DNA from: Lutibacter agarilyticus
Lineage (GTDB): Bacteria > Bacteroidota > Bacteroidia > Flavobacteriales > Flavobacteriaceae
Length of the DNA stretch: 64,000 bases
Direction: 5' to 3'
Assembly: GCF_900188235.1 (NCBI RefSeq)
Contig: NZ_FZNT01000002.1
Span: forward strand, 434,001-498,000
Shown: piece by piece, positions 9,801-17,369 of the stretch
Layout: each line of letters opens with the position of its first letter
Position numbering within the stretch: position 1 is the first letter of the stretch
Notes under the pieces: generated by a model
What the model was told of the DNA's origin: nothing
The model's input: the letters and a program-made list of their open reading frames with translations, nothing else
The model's database searches: none
Translations under genes and position numbers: made by a program

Positions 9801-12384
9801 TTCTTCAGACAAAGATACGTATAATGTAGGTGAAAAAGCAGTGATTACATTTCCGTCAGGAACCGAAGGTCGCGCTTTAATTAGTATTGAAAACGGAACA
9901 GAAGTATTGCAAACTATTTGGAAAAAAACAGTAAAAGGAGAAACAAAAATTGAAATTCCTATTACCAAAGAAATGACTCCAAATGTGTTTGTAAATATTT
10001 CATTACTGCAACCACATGCGTCAACAGCTAACGATTTACCGTTGCGTTTGTATGGAATTATTCCGTTGTTAGTTGAAGATTCAAGCACACGTTTAGAGCC
10101 ACAAATTTCTATGCCAGAAGTGTTGAAACCTGAAGAAGAATTTACCGTAAAAGTAAGTGAGAAAAACGGCAAAAGAATGTCGTATACCATTGCAGTTGTT
10201 GAAGAAGGTTTATTAGATTTAACCAGATTTAAAACGCCTAAAATTTGGGATGCATTTTATACGCGTGAAGCTTTAGGTGTAAAAACCTGGGATATTTTTG
10301 ATGATGTAATTGGGGCTTATGGAGGTAAAATTGAACAAGTTTTATCAATTGGTGGTGATGGTGATGCAGCTGGTGGGAAAAACAAAAAAGCAAACCGATT
10401 TAAACCCGTAGTTCGTGTGTTAGGGCCTTTTACGTTAACAAAAGGGAAAGCAGCAAAACACAGTATAAAATTACCAAAATACATTGGTTCGGTTAGAACC
10501 ATGGTAATTGCTGCTGATAATTCAAATGGAGCTTACGGATCTACAGAAAAAGCAACACCAGTGCGTAAACCATTAATGGTGTTAGCAACCTTACCGCGTA
10601 AATTAAGTCCGGGAGAAAAAGTAACATTACCTGTCACTGTTTTCGCTATGGAAAATTCCGTTAAAAACGTAGCTGTTAGTTTAAAATTATCTGAAGGAAT
10701 AACCATAGTTGGTGAAAAAACACAACAACTTTCATTTGAAAATCCAGATGAAAAAATGGTGTATTTTGAGTTAGATGTTTCAAACGCTAAGGGAATTGGA
10801 GACGTAGCGATTATTGCGCAAGGCAATGGTCAAAAATCATCATACGAGGTTGAAATTGATGTAGTAAATCCAAATCCTGTTTCTTCAAAAGCAATTGCAG
10901 CTGAATTAGAGCCAAATGTAACGCAAACTATAAATTTTGAAACCTTCGGAATTAAAGGAAGTAATTATGCCGTTATTGAGTTTTCAACATTGCCATCTAT
11001 GGATATTTCAGGAAGGTTACAGTATTTAATTCAATATCCACACGGTTGTGTTGAACAAACAACCTCAAGTGTGTTTCCGCAGTTGTATTTAGGTGAAATT
11101 ATGGAGCTTACAATTCAGCAAAAGCAAGAAATGACCAAAAATGTAGAGAAAGCAATTGAACGCTTAGGGAATTTTCAATTGCCAAATGGCGGTTTAAGTT
11201 ATTGGATGGGGCAAAATTCAGCCAACGATTGGGGAACAAGTTATGCAGGACATTTTATGATTGAAGCTTCAAAAATAGGCTTTGTACTGCCATTAACTTT
11301 TATTTCAAATTGGTTAAAATACCAAAAACAAGCGGCTCGAAATTGGAGACCTACATATAAAACCTATAATTCAGATTTAGCGCAAGCATATCGTTTATAT
11401 ACTTTGGCGTTGGCAGGACATCCAGATTTATCGGCAATGAATAGATTGCGAGAGTTTAGTGAACTTTCAAACAATGCAAAATGGCGTTTGGCAGCTGCTT
11501 ATGCATTGGCAGGTCAAAAAGAAGCAGCGACTAAAATTGCGAATACGGCAAATATTAATTTTGAAACTAAAAACAACGATTATTACACCTATGGTTCTGT
11601 AGATAGAAATAGAGCAATGGCTATGGAAACAATATTGTTGACTGGTGATGTTCAGGCAAAGGAATTGGCAAAATACATTGCTAAAAGATTGTCTTCTAAC
11701 AATTGGATGAGTACCCAAACCACTGCGTATAGTTTATTGGCAATGGCTAAAATGGTGGAATTGAATGGCGGAAAAGCTTTGAATTTAAAGTATACAATCA
11801 ATAACGAAAAATCGAAGTCGGTTACTACTAAGTTTGCCATTGCACAGCAACATTTAAAAATTAATGAAGGTGTAAACAGTATTTCAATTACAAATAACGA
11901 ACGTAATTTAGTATTTATAAATGTGTTGAATTCTGGTATTCTTCCTTTAGGTGAAGAGATTTCAGAAAAAAGAGGTTTAGGTGTTCAAGTTCAATATAAA
12001 GATACGCAAGGGAAAATAATTGATGTTTCTAAACTTTCTCAAGGAACTGAATTTGAAGCCTTAGTTACTGTAAGTAATTTAAAAGCTGAAGATGTATACG
12101 ATATTGCATTGACTGAAATTTTTCCTTCAGGTTGGGAAATTGTAAATACACGTTTTACCGATTTTGGTGCTACAACCGTTGGAGCAGCTAATTTTACCGA
12201 TATTAGAGATGATCGTGTGAATTTTTACTTCAATTTAAATGGCAAAGAAACCAGAACATTTAAAGTGCTGTTAAACGCTTCTTATTTGGGGAATTATTAT
12301 TTATATGGTTTACAAGCTGAAGCAATGTACGATAATGAGTATTTTACACGTACAACAGGAAAATGGATTGAAGTGGTGAAGTAA
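6826..12384 (+). CDS. Alpha-2-macroglobulin family lipoprotein with thioester
   Basis: This 1852-residue protein resembles bacterial alpha-2-macroglobulins (E. coli YfhM type), which trap proteases in the periplasm. It has a lipoprotein signal peptide (LLFSCKKE, lipid Cys19). Repeated beta-sandwich macroglobulin domains follow, then an A2M core near residues 1200-1250. The thioester motif GCVEQ has Cys1408 and Gln1411, followed by the alpha-helical thioester domain. A very acidic, Tyr-rich stretch at about 457-500 is an insertion. Cysteines occur around it (KCERSE, ENPCKK). As in many Gram-negative bacteria, the gene lies directly before pbpC, and the pair is thought to guard the cell wall when the envelope is breached. 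It may be the bait-region type, but I cannot locate the bait region by eye. Confidence 0.92.
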   Translation: MKLRYVLIALTFSVLLFSCKKETPQESTNNLFQFKEYINYTTSGVVSIAEPIRIDLAKEVESWESNQEIETDLITISPSINGKLSALNTRSLLFQPSKNLQPNTEYTVTVKLGEMYANIPSKYKTYTFKFKTIAQNFAVATTNFQSYNKEWQYIEGSIKTADVLAFEKVKTIISATQKNKNLAIKWKESDSIHTNFSFKIDSVQRFEDDSEVLLSWNGKTINVDSEGQSSLRIAGKNNFSILNIEVIQTPEQFLKINFSDPLKKQQNFNGLVAIKNAENLKFVVDGNILKVYPSTRIAGNVLVDVFQGIKSVDGYKLKKSFSETVAFEQLKPAVRLISSGVILPNSNNLKINFEAVNLKAVDIRVIKIFEDNALQFLQQNSLGSNNSYNIRRVGRRVAKKTMNLVTSNVENNGKWKAYAVDLSEMIKADPGAIYRVEFSIKQKYSLFKCERSEVETSTTEDFFEEDFYEEDVQLSDDLDEREEQYWDNLIYNYNNDYYNWRDRENPCKKAYYFNEDNTVSINILGSNLGVIAKKGENKSYFFAVTDILTTQPISEATIRLYNYQQQEIAKATTNNEGIANVELGKNAFFAIVSKNKQKTYLKLEDGYSLSLSKFNVSGKKLQKGLKGFLYGERGVWRPGDSIHLTFVLNDKANPLPKEHPIKLEVTDARGKLAFKEITTNNVNGMYQFTVPTSSNAPTGNWNGTVSVGGAKFQQSLKVETVKPNRLKINIDFKDEVLTNKQPINGTLSVKWLHGAVAKNIKTEVNAKFSSNFNAFSKQYPTYIFNDPTRDFSSEEVKIFDGKLNEKGEAIINKKVSLKNKAPGMLKVAFLTKAFENGGDFSMDVITKNYAPYTSFVGLNLPKPKAYNSYDTDENIEFDVVSIAAEGKPAPNTQLEVEVFQIQWRWWWSSSYESLSSYSGSSYHKPYKKLQLTTNSAGKANFKLNISDDDGGRYLIRVINKKSGHATGATTYFYKNWWKRPTNDPEASKMLVFSSDKDTYNVGEKAVITFPSGTEGRALISIENGTEVLQTIWKKTVKGETKIEIPITKEMTPNVFVNISLLQPHASTANDLPLRLYGIIPLLVEDSSTRLEPQISMPEVLKPEEEFTVKVSEKNGKRMSYTIAVVEEGLLDLTRFKTPKIWDAFYTREALGVKTWDIFDDVIGAYGGKIEQVLSIGGDGDAAGGKNKKANRFKPVVRVLGPFTLTKGKAAKHSIKLPKYIGSVRTMVIAADNSNGAYGSTEKATPVRKPLMVLATLPRKLSPGEKVTLPVTVFAMENSVKNVAVSLKLSEGITIVGEKTQQLSFENPDEKMVYFELDVSNAKGIGDVAIIAQGNGQKSSYEVEIDVVNPNPVSSKAIAAELEPNVTQTINFETFGIKGSNYAVIEFSTLPSMDISGRLQYLIQYPHGCVEQTTSSVFPQLYLGEIMELTIQQKQEMTKNVEKAIERLGNFQLPNGGLSYWMGQNSANDWGTSYAGHFMIEASKIGFVLPLTFISNWLKYQKQAARNWRPTYKTYNSDLAQAYRLYTLALAGHPDLSAMNRLREFSELSNNAKWRLAAAYALAGQKEAATKIANTANINFETKNNDYYTYGSVDRNRAMAMETILLTGDVQAKELAKYIAKRLSSNNWMSTQTTAYSLLAMAKMVELNGGKALNLKYTINNEKSKSVTTKFAIAQQHLKINEGVNSISITNNERNLVFINVLNSGILPLGEEISEKRGLGVQVQYKDTQGKIIDVSKLSQGTEFEALVTVSNLKAEDVYDIALTEIFPSGWEIVNTRFTDFGATTVGAANFTDIRDDRVNFYFNLNGKETRTFKVLLNASYLGNYYLYGLQAEAMYDNEYFTRTTGKWIEVVK

Positions 12385-12393
12385 ATTAAGTAA

Positions 12394-12454
12394 CGTCAAG
12401 CTGAACTTGTTTCAGCTTCTCATCATGCGATTCCGAATCAAGTTCGGAATGACG
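12394..12454. repeat. REP-like double-palindrome element
   Basis: This 61-base element lies between the A2M gene and pbpC. It is bounded by CGTCA and TGACG. Inside are two perfect hairpins with 7-bp arms: AGCTGAA-cttgt-TTCAGCT (12399-12417) and TTCCGAA-tcaag-TTCGGAA (12431-12449). Neither has a T tail, so it is not an ordinary terminator. The layout is that of repetitive extragenic palindromes. It leaves only 10 bases before the pbpC ATG, so it lies in the operon's mRNA. Confidence 0.7.
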
Positions 12455-12464
12455 AATTTTGATA

Positions 12465-14804
12465 ATGATTGATAAAATATTAAAACATAAAATCAAATTA
12501 ATAATAGCCGTTATTTTAGTAACGGCTTATTATTTTGCATTGCCAAAACAACTATTTAAAGACCCTACATCAACAGTTATTGAAAGTGCCGAAGGACAAT
12601 TGTTAGGAGCAAAAATTGCAAGTGATGGGCAATGGCGGTTTCCACAAAACGATCGTGTTCCACCCAAATTTAAAGCGTGTATTGTTAAGTTTGAAGATGC
12701 TTATTTTTATAAACATCTGGGATTTAATCCCATTTCAATTGTAAAGGCTATAGTTGAAAATTTCAAATCGAATAAAGTAAAAAGAGGCGGTAGTACGTTA
12801 ACGCAACAAGTAATACGATTATCTAGAAAAAATCAAAAAAGAACCTATTTTGAAAAACTAAAAGAATTAGTTTTAGCTACACGGTTAGAGTTTCGCTATT
12901 CAAAAGAAAAAATACTTTCGCTATATGCTTCTAACGCTCCATTTGGCGGAAATGTTGTTGGTTTAGATGTGGCTTCTTGGCGTTATTTTGGGCGGTTTTC
13001 AAACGAACTTTCTTGGGCAGAAAGCGCAACGTTGGCGGTTTTGCCAAATGCGCCAAGTTTAATTTATCCTGGGAAAAATCAAGAGCAATTATTGCAGAAA
13101 AGAAATCGTTTATTACAAAAATTATTGAATGAACATATCATTGATACGTTAACCTATCAATTGGCAATTGAAGAAGCATTACCCCAAAAACCTTATAGAA
13201 TTCCACAAGTAGCAACTCATTTATTGCAAAAAGTGGCGAAAAATCAACGAGGTGAAAAAGTAACAACTTCGATACAAATGAATCTTCAACAGCAAATAAA
13301 TGCTATTGTAAAAAAACATTATTCAGAATTAAGTCAGAACCAAATTAACAATATGGCGGTATTGGTTTTAGATGTAAAAACTAGAAAAGTATTGGCGTAT
13401 GTAGGAAATTCCCCAACTACACGTCAGCATCAAAAAGATGTGGATATTATTAATAAACCGCGAAGTACTGGGAGTGTTTTAAAGCCTTTTTTGTATGCTG
13501 CTATGTTAGATGCTGGGGATATTTTACCCAATACATTGGTGGCAGATGTGCCAACTCAAATAGGAAGTTATAGGCCAGAGAATTTTAATAAAAAATTTGA
13601 TGGAGCAGTTTTTGCAAGTGAAGCACTTTCAAGATCACTAAATGTACCTGCCGTTAGAATGTTGCAAAGCTTTGGTTTAGACAGGTTTCATCATTATTTA
13701 AAGGCATTAAAATTAACCGATATTAAGTACAATGCCAATCATTATGGGTTGTCGTTAATTTTAGGTGGAGCTGAAAGTAATTTATGGGATTTATGTAAAA
13801 GTTACGCATCCATGGCTTCCACCGTTAATCATTACGATGATACGCAAGGTAAATACTATAAAAAAGAGTTTATAGAACCTTCTTATTTGGCTAATTTTAA
13901 TCCAGAATTTGGAGCAACTTCATTAGAAAAAAACATTTTTGACGCAGGTTCTATTTATTTAACTTTTGAAGCTTTAAACAAAGTAAACCGTCCCGAAGAA
14001 GAGCAAAATTGGGAGTTTTTTAATGAAGCTAATAAAATTGCGTGGAAAACAGGTACTAGTTTTGGATTTAGAGATGCTTGGGCAATTGGAACTACCAAAG
14101 ATTTTGTTGTTGGTGTTTGGGTAGGAAATGCAGATGGAGAAGGCAGACCTGGATTGGTAGGTGTTTCAACTGCGGCCCCAATTATGTTTGAAATATTTAA
14201 TTATTTACCCAATAGTAATTGGTTTGAAGCTCCTTTTGATGAATTGGTTCAAATACCAATTTGCAGTAAAAGTGGTTATAGAGCTGGTGAATATTGTGAA
14301 CAAAAGAACACGGAGTTTGTGCAGCAATCAGGATTAAAAACAGCATCTTGTCCGTTTCATTTTTGGGTACATTTAGATGAAAATGAAGAATTTCAGGTAA
14401 ATACTTCTTGCGAAACATTGCCAAATATCATTCATAAAAGTTGGTTTGTTTTACCACCTTTAATGAGTTATTATTTTAAAAAAAAGAATCCGTTTTATAA
14501 CTATTTACCAAGCTTTAGAAAAGATTGTTTGGGCGAAAATAGCACCACAATGGATTTTATAAATCCTAAAAAAAATACCACATTTTATTTGGCGAAAGAT
14601 TTCAAAGAACAGGAGCAAGGAATTGTGTTTAAGCTAGTACATTCAAACCCATCAGCATTAGTTTTTTGGTATTTAGATAGTGAGTTTATTGCCACTACAC
14701 AAAATATTCATGAGTTAGAAATGAAACCTAAAAAAGGAGCTTATATGCTTACTGCAATTGATGAACAAGGTAATGAAATTCAAAAAAAAATTGAAATAAA
14801 ATAA
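12465..14804 (+). CDS. pbpC: Penicillin-binding protein 1C
   Basis: A bifunctional peptidoglycan synthase with 779 residues from the ATG at 12465 (an in-frame TTG two codons earlier is less likely). After one membrane anchor (residues 10-27) comes a GT51 glycosyltransferase domain with the EDAYFYKH and GGSTLTQQ motifs. The transpeptidase domain follows, with the active serine in STGSVLKPF (Ser337, Lys340), an SLN motif and KTG at 528-530. The last roughly 100 residues form the extra beta domain typical of PbpC. All catalytic residues are present. It is coupled to the A2M gene upstream, the usual arrangement for PbpC. Confidence 0.95.
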   Translation: MIDKILKHKIKLIIAVILVTAYYFALPKQLFKDPTSTVIESAEGQLLGAKIASDGQWRFPQNDRVPPKFKACIVKFEDAYFYKHLGFNPISIVKAIVENFKSNKVKRGGSTLTQQVIRLSRKNQKRTYFEKLKELVLATRLEFRYSKEKILSLYASNAPFGGNVVGLDVASWRYFGRFSNELSWAESATLAVLPNAPSLIYPGKNQEQLLQKRNRLLQKLLNEHIIDTLTYQLAIEEALPQKPYRIPQVATHLLQKVAKNQRGEKVTTSIQMNLQQQINAIVKKHYSELSQNQINNMAVLVLDVKTRKVLAYVGNSPTTRQHQKDVDIINKPRSTGSVLKPFLYAAMLDAGDILPNTLVADVPTQIGSYRPENFNKKFDGAVFASEALSRSLNVPAVRMLQSFGLDRFHHYLKALKLTDIKYNANHYGLSLILGGAESNLWDLCKSYASMASTVNHYDDTQGKYYKKEFIEPSYLANFNPEFGATSLEKNIFDAGSIYLTFEALNKVNRPEEEQNWEFFNEANKIAWKTGTSFGFRDAWAIGTTKDFVVGVWVGNADGEGRPGLVGVSTAAPIMFEIFNYLPNSNWFEAPFDELVQIPICSKSGYRAGEYCEQKNTEFVQQSGLKTASCPFHFWVHLDENEEFQVNTSCETLPNIIHKSWFVLPPLMSYYFKKKNPFYNYLPSFRKDCLGENSTTMDFINPKKNTTFYLAKDFKEQEQGIVFKLVHSNPSALVFWYLDSEFIATTQNIHELEMKPKKGAYMLTAIDEQGNEIQKKIEIK

Positions 14805-14806
14805 CC

Positions 14807-14838
14807 TTTTGAACATCAAATCAAAAGTTGTATCTTGC
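14807..14838 (+). promoter_or_regulatory. Probable promoter of the LytTR two-component genes
   Basis: TTTTG at 14807-14811 is followed after exactly 19 bases by TATCTTGC, a one-base-short version of the Bacteroidota -7 box TAnnTTTG(C). Spacing to the ATG at 14870 would give a leader of roughly 25-30 bases. The -7 match is imperfect. Confidence 0.4.
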
Positions 14839-14869
14839 AAAAAAAAATCTAAGATCTATCCAGAAAACT

Positions 14870-15607
14870 ATGTTACAAATTTTATTAGTTGATGACGAAA
14901 ATGATGCTTTAGAAGCTCTTGAATGGAAATTAAATAATTACATTGATAATGTTGAAGTTACAACTTGTAATTCGCCAATTAAAGCGATTGACATTATTAA
15001 TGAAGGAGGTCTTGATGTAGTGTTTTTAGACATACAAATGCCAGAAATGGACGGTTTTACCATGATTGAAAAGCTAGAAAATAGAGATTTCAATTTAATT
15101 TTTACAACAGCACATGACGAATTTGCCTTAAAAGCAATCAAAGTCTCAGCAATTGATTACTTATTGAAGCCAGTTGATAAAGATGAGTTGCTTGAAGCAA
15201 TGGAGAAAATTAAAAAACCAAAAAAAGGCGATTTATTAGAAAATAAATTACAGTTATTATTAAATAATTTAAATGACAGTAATGATAAAATTAATATTTC
15301 TGCTGACGGTAAAGTATATTTATTAGATAGAGACGATGTTGTTATGTTGAAATCGGATAAAAGCTACACAACAATATATTTAAAAAATGAGCAACAAATT
15401 TTAGTTTCTAAAACCTTAAAAGAGGTTGAGAAAAAATTCTTGTTTTCACAATTTTTTAGAGTTCATAATTCTTATTTAATTAATTTAAATCATGTTAAGG
15501 AGTACTTAAAAGGTCTTGGAGGTGAGTTGATTATGACAAATGGATTAACGGCAAGTATTAGTAGAAATCGAAAAGCTGAGTTATTTAAGAAACTTTATTT
15601 AGACTAA
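14870..15607 (+). CDS. LytTR-family response regulator
   Basis: I start the gene at the ATG at 14870, where the receiver domain begins (MLQILLVDDEND). The 245-residue protein has a CheY-like receiver with the acidic pair DD at 8-9, phosphoacceptor Asp54 in VVFLDIQMP, and the conserved LLKPVD lysine. A LytTR DNA-binding domain follows from about residue 140 to the end (YLLDRDDVVMLKSDKSYTTI, then FFRVHNSYLINL). It should be phosphorylated by the sensor kinase encoded 4 bases downstream and act as a transcription factor. Targets are not evident from the sequence. Confidence 0.95.
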   Translation: MLQILLVDDENDALEALEWKLNNYIDNVEVTTCNSPIKAIDIINEGGLDVVFLDIQMPEMDGFTMIEKLENRDFNLIFTTAHDEFALKAIKVSAIDYLLKPVDKDELLEAMEKIKKPKKGDLLENKLQLLLNNLNDSNDKINISADGKVYLLDRDDVVMLKSDKSYTTIYLKNEQQILVSKTLKEVEKKFLFSQFFRVHNSYLINLNHVKEYLKGLGGELIMTNGLTASISRNRKAELFKKLYLD

Positions 15608-15611
15608 AAGA

Positions 15612-16937
15612 ATGTTATTAGATTTTCATTCTGAAATATATTCGTGGATAAGAGGAGGACTTTTCATCTTATTCATATACCATTTGTTGATATATTTTCA
15701 AAATAAGAATAATCTATATTTATACTACAGTTTATATTTATTTAGTATTACCCTTTTTCTTTGTCAATCTTTTATTGCAGAGGTAATTCCTAATTACACA
15801 GAGTATGCTGATTTTACCATACAATTTTTAGCTTACGGGGCTTATATTGCTTTTGCTAGGGTTTTACTAGATTCTAGAAGTAAACTTTTAGAATGGGATA
15901 AGTATTTAGAAATAGAAATTAAAGTTTTACTCGTTCTATCACCTATCTTTTTATTAATTCAGTTACTTTTTGGTTACGAATTTCAATTAAAGGCTTTTAT
16001 TGTAATAGCTCCAATTATTACAGCTTTTACCATTTATACGTTTTATATTATTTTAAAAAGAATAAAAAACAACAATACAATTAATTTTGTAATAGCTACC
16101 TTATTTTATTTAGTGTTTGCAAATATTAGTTTTTTAGAATTAGTTATCGGAAAAGAAGCTTTTACTAATTTTGGTGTTGATCCTGTATTTTTTATTTATG
16201 TTGGTGTTTTGTTTCAATGCTTAATATTATCAGTAATTATAGGTTCAATTATTAAAACAATTGAACAAAAAAGTAAAAATGCGGAAGTAAAGTTAGCGGT
16301 AAAATTAAAGGAAATGGAAGAGCTGAAAATGACAGCACTTCAAAGTCAAATGAACCCTCATTTTTTGTTTAACTCATTAAATTCCATTAATAATTTTGTA
16401 TTAAAAAGTGATGTTGAAAAAGCATCAGATTATATTACAAAATTTTCGAGATTAATACGTGTAATTTTAAATAGTTCTTCAAGTCCAACATCTACATTAG
16501 CCGAGGAGTTAGGTATTTTAGCCTTGTACGTAAAGTTAGAACAAATGCGTGTAAATGGAGGCTTTAGCTATAAAGTAAATATTCAAGAACATATAAATTT
16601 AGAAACTATAAAAGTTCCTCCTTTATTTTTGCAGCCTTTTATTGAAAATGCAATTTGGCACGGGATTATGAAAAAGGAAGGTGAAAAAGCAATCAAATTA
16701 TCAATAAAAAAAGAAGATAATATGGCGGTTTGTATTATTGAAGATAATGGTATTGGAATAAATAAAGCCAAAGAAATTAACCACATGTCTCAAAAGCGTA
16801 AATTCTTTGGTGCAAAGGCAACAGAACATCGAATTAAAATTTTATACAAAAACAAAGATGTACTTATTGAAACAAAAGACATTTCTTCAAGTCAAGAAAC
16901 GGGTACAAGAGTTTCAATAAAATTTCCTTTAGAATAA
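15612..16937 (+). CDS. LytS-type sensor histidine kinase (7TM)
   Basis: The 441-residue protein has seven hydrophobic helices in residues 10-215, like the 7TMR-DISM sensor module but without its extracellular domain. A short coiled coil (residues 220-240) leads into a His_kinase domain with QMNPHFLFNSLNSINNF and phosphoacceptor His250. An ATPase domain (HATPase_c) follows, with PPLFLQPFIENAIWHG and DNGIGI as N- and G1-boxes. It is the cognate partner of the LytTR regulator just upstream. The signal sensed is unknown; the lack of a periplasmic domain suggests a membrane or lipid-phase stimulus. Confidence 0.93.
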   Translation: MLLDFHSEIYSWIRGGLFILFIYHLLIYFQNKNNLYLYYSLYLFSITLFLCQSFIAEVIPNYTEYADFTIQFLAYGAYIAFARVLLDSRSKLLEWDKYLEIEIKVLLVLSPIFLLIQLLFGYEFQLKAFIVIAPIITAFTIYTFYIILKRIKNNNTINFVIATLFYLVFANISFLELVIGKEAFTNFGVDPVFFIYVGVLFQCLILSVIIGSIIKTIEQKSKNAEVKLAVKLKEMEELKMTALQSQMNPHFLFNSLNSINNFVLKSDVEKASDYITKFSRLIRVILNSSSSPTSTLAEELGILALYVKLEQMRVNGGFSYKVNIQEHINLETIKVPPLFLQPFIENAIWHGIMKKEGEKAIKLSIKKEDNMAVCIIEDNGIGINKAKEINHMSQKRKFFGAKATEHRIKILYKNKDVLIETKDISSSQETGTRVSIKFPLE

Positions 16938-17174
16938 CACTATTTTTTATTTCGAAATAGCTTCCATAAATTTTATAAAGCATAATATAAAAAATATTTT
17001 TTTGCTTAGTTCAACCTTAATTTTTTAACTAAAACAGTTAACATATTGATTAATAGTATGGTAAAAAGATTCTTTAACGTTAATTGATTATGCCATTTAT
17101 TTAATTAAACTTACCATTTATTTAGTTTTAAAGTTGTTTTGTGAATTTCACTAAAAAGAATAGCAGAACACTCG
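16938..17174. other. AT-rich gap after the sensor kinase
   Basis: No reading frame of useful length is present. The stretch contains GTTAAC-ATATT-GATTAA near 17036-17052, which loosely resembles the 11-bp-period repeats found before the phosphate genes, but nothing here links it to phosphate. There is no obvious terminator directly after the kinase gene. Confidence 0.4.
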
Positions 17175-17307
17175 TATATTTGTATTGTAATTTCGTCAAG
17201 AGGGGTTTTGGCACTTTACATTTAAAACATTAAATAAGTCTTTGGGGTTGATTTATTTATTCCTTGAACATTGTAAGAACGTATTACAATGTTCAAGGTT
17301 TTTTTTT
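17175..17307 (+). ncRNA. Candidate small RNA (promoter element to terminator)
   Basis: TATATTTG at 17175-17182 is an exact -7 element. About 80 bases later comes a perfect 15-bp hairpin with a T9 tail. No ORF with a plausible start lies between. Transcription from about 17189 would give an RNA of roughly 115-120 bases. Its 5' end includes TTGTAA, which can also pair with TTACAA in the terminator arm, so an alternative fold is possible. A TTTTG occurs upstream, but 33 rather than 19 bases away. An RNA of this size could be a 6S-like or other regulatory RNA, or a leader attenuator for porZ; the sequence does not decide. Confidence 0.4.
17262..17307 (+). terminator. Strong Rho-independent terminator before porZ
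   Basis: A perfect 15-bp stem (CCTTGAACATTGTAA with its complement, 7-base loop at 17277-17283) is followed by nine T residues. It lies 63 bases upstream of the porZ ATG and over 300 bases after the kinase stop, so it must end some transcript starting within this gap or a long read-through from the kinase. Confidence 0.85.
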
Positions 17308-17352
17308 GAATTAAATTTTTTAAGAAATAAATACCTTTCCGTTTTTAATAGA

Positions 17353-17360
17353 TATATTTG
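17353..17360 (+). promoter_or_regulatory. -7 element of the porZ operon
   Basis: TATATTTG matches TAnnTTTG exactly and ends 9 bases before the porZ ATG. It lies after the strong terminator, so porZ, recO and the receptor gene probably have their own promoter with a very short leader. No TTG at -33. Confidence 0.45.
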
Positions 17361-17369
17361 AAATAATTT

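Noticed and set aside
9741-10190. A 149-codon minus-strand open frame within the A2M gene
   Set aside because: Antisense shadow of a well-supported gene with a complete domain series.
14805-14830. CTTTTGA / TCAAAAG hairpin after pbpC as a terminator
   Set aside because: No T tail follows, and the bases coincide with the likely promoter of the LytTR gene.
17020-17055. GTTAAC-ATATT-GATTAA as a third phosphate operator
   Set aside because: Only one half-site matches well, no -7 box lies at the right distance and no phosphate gene is next to it.
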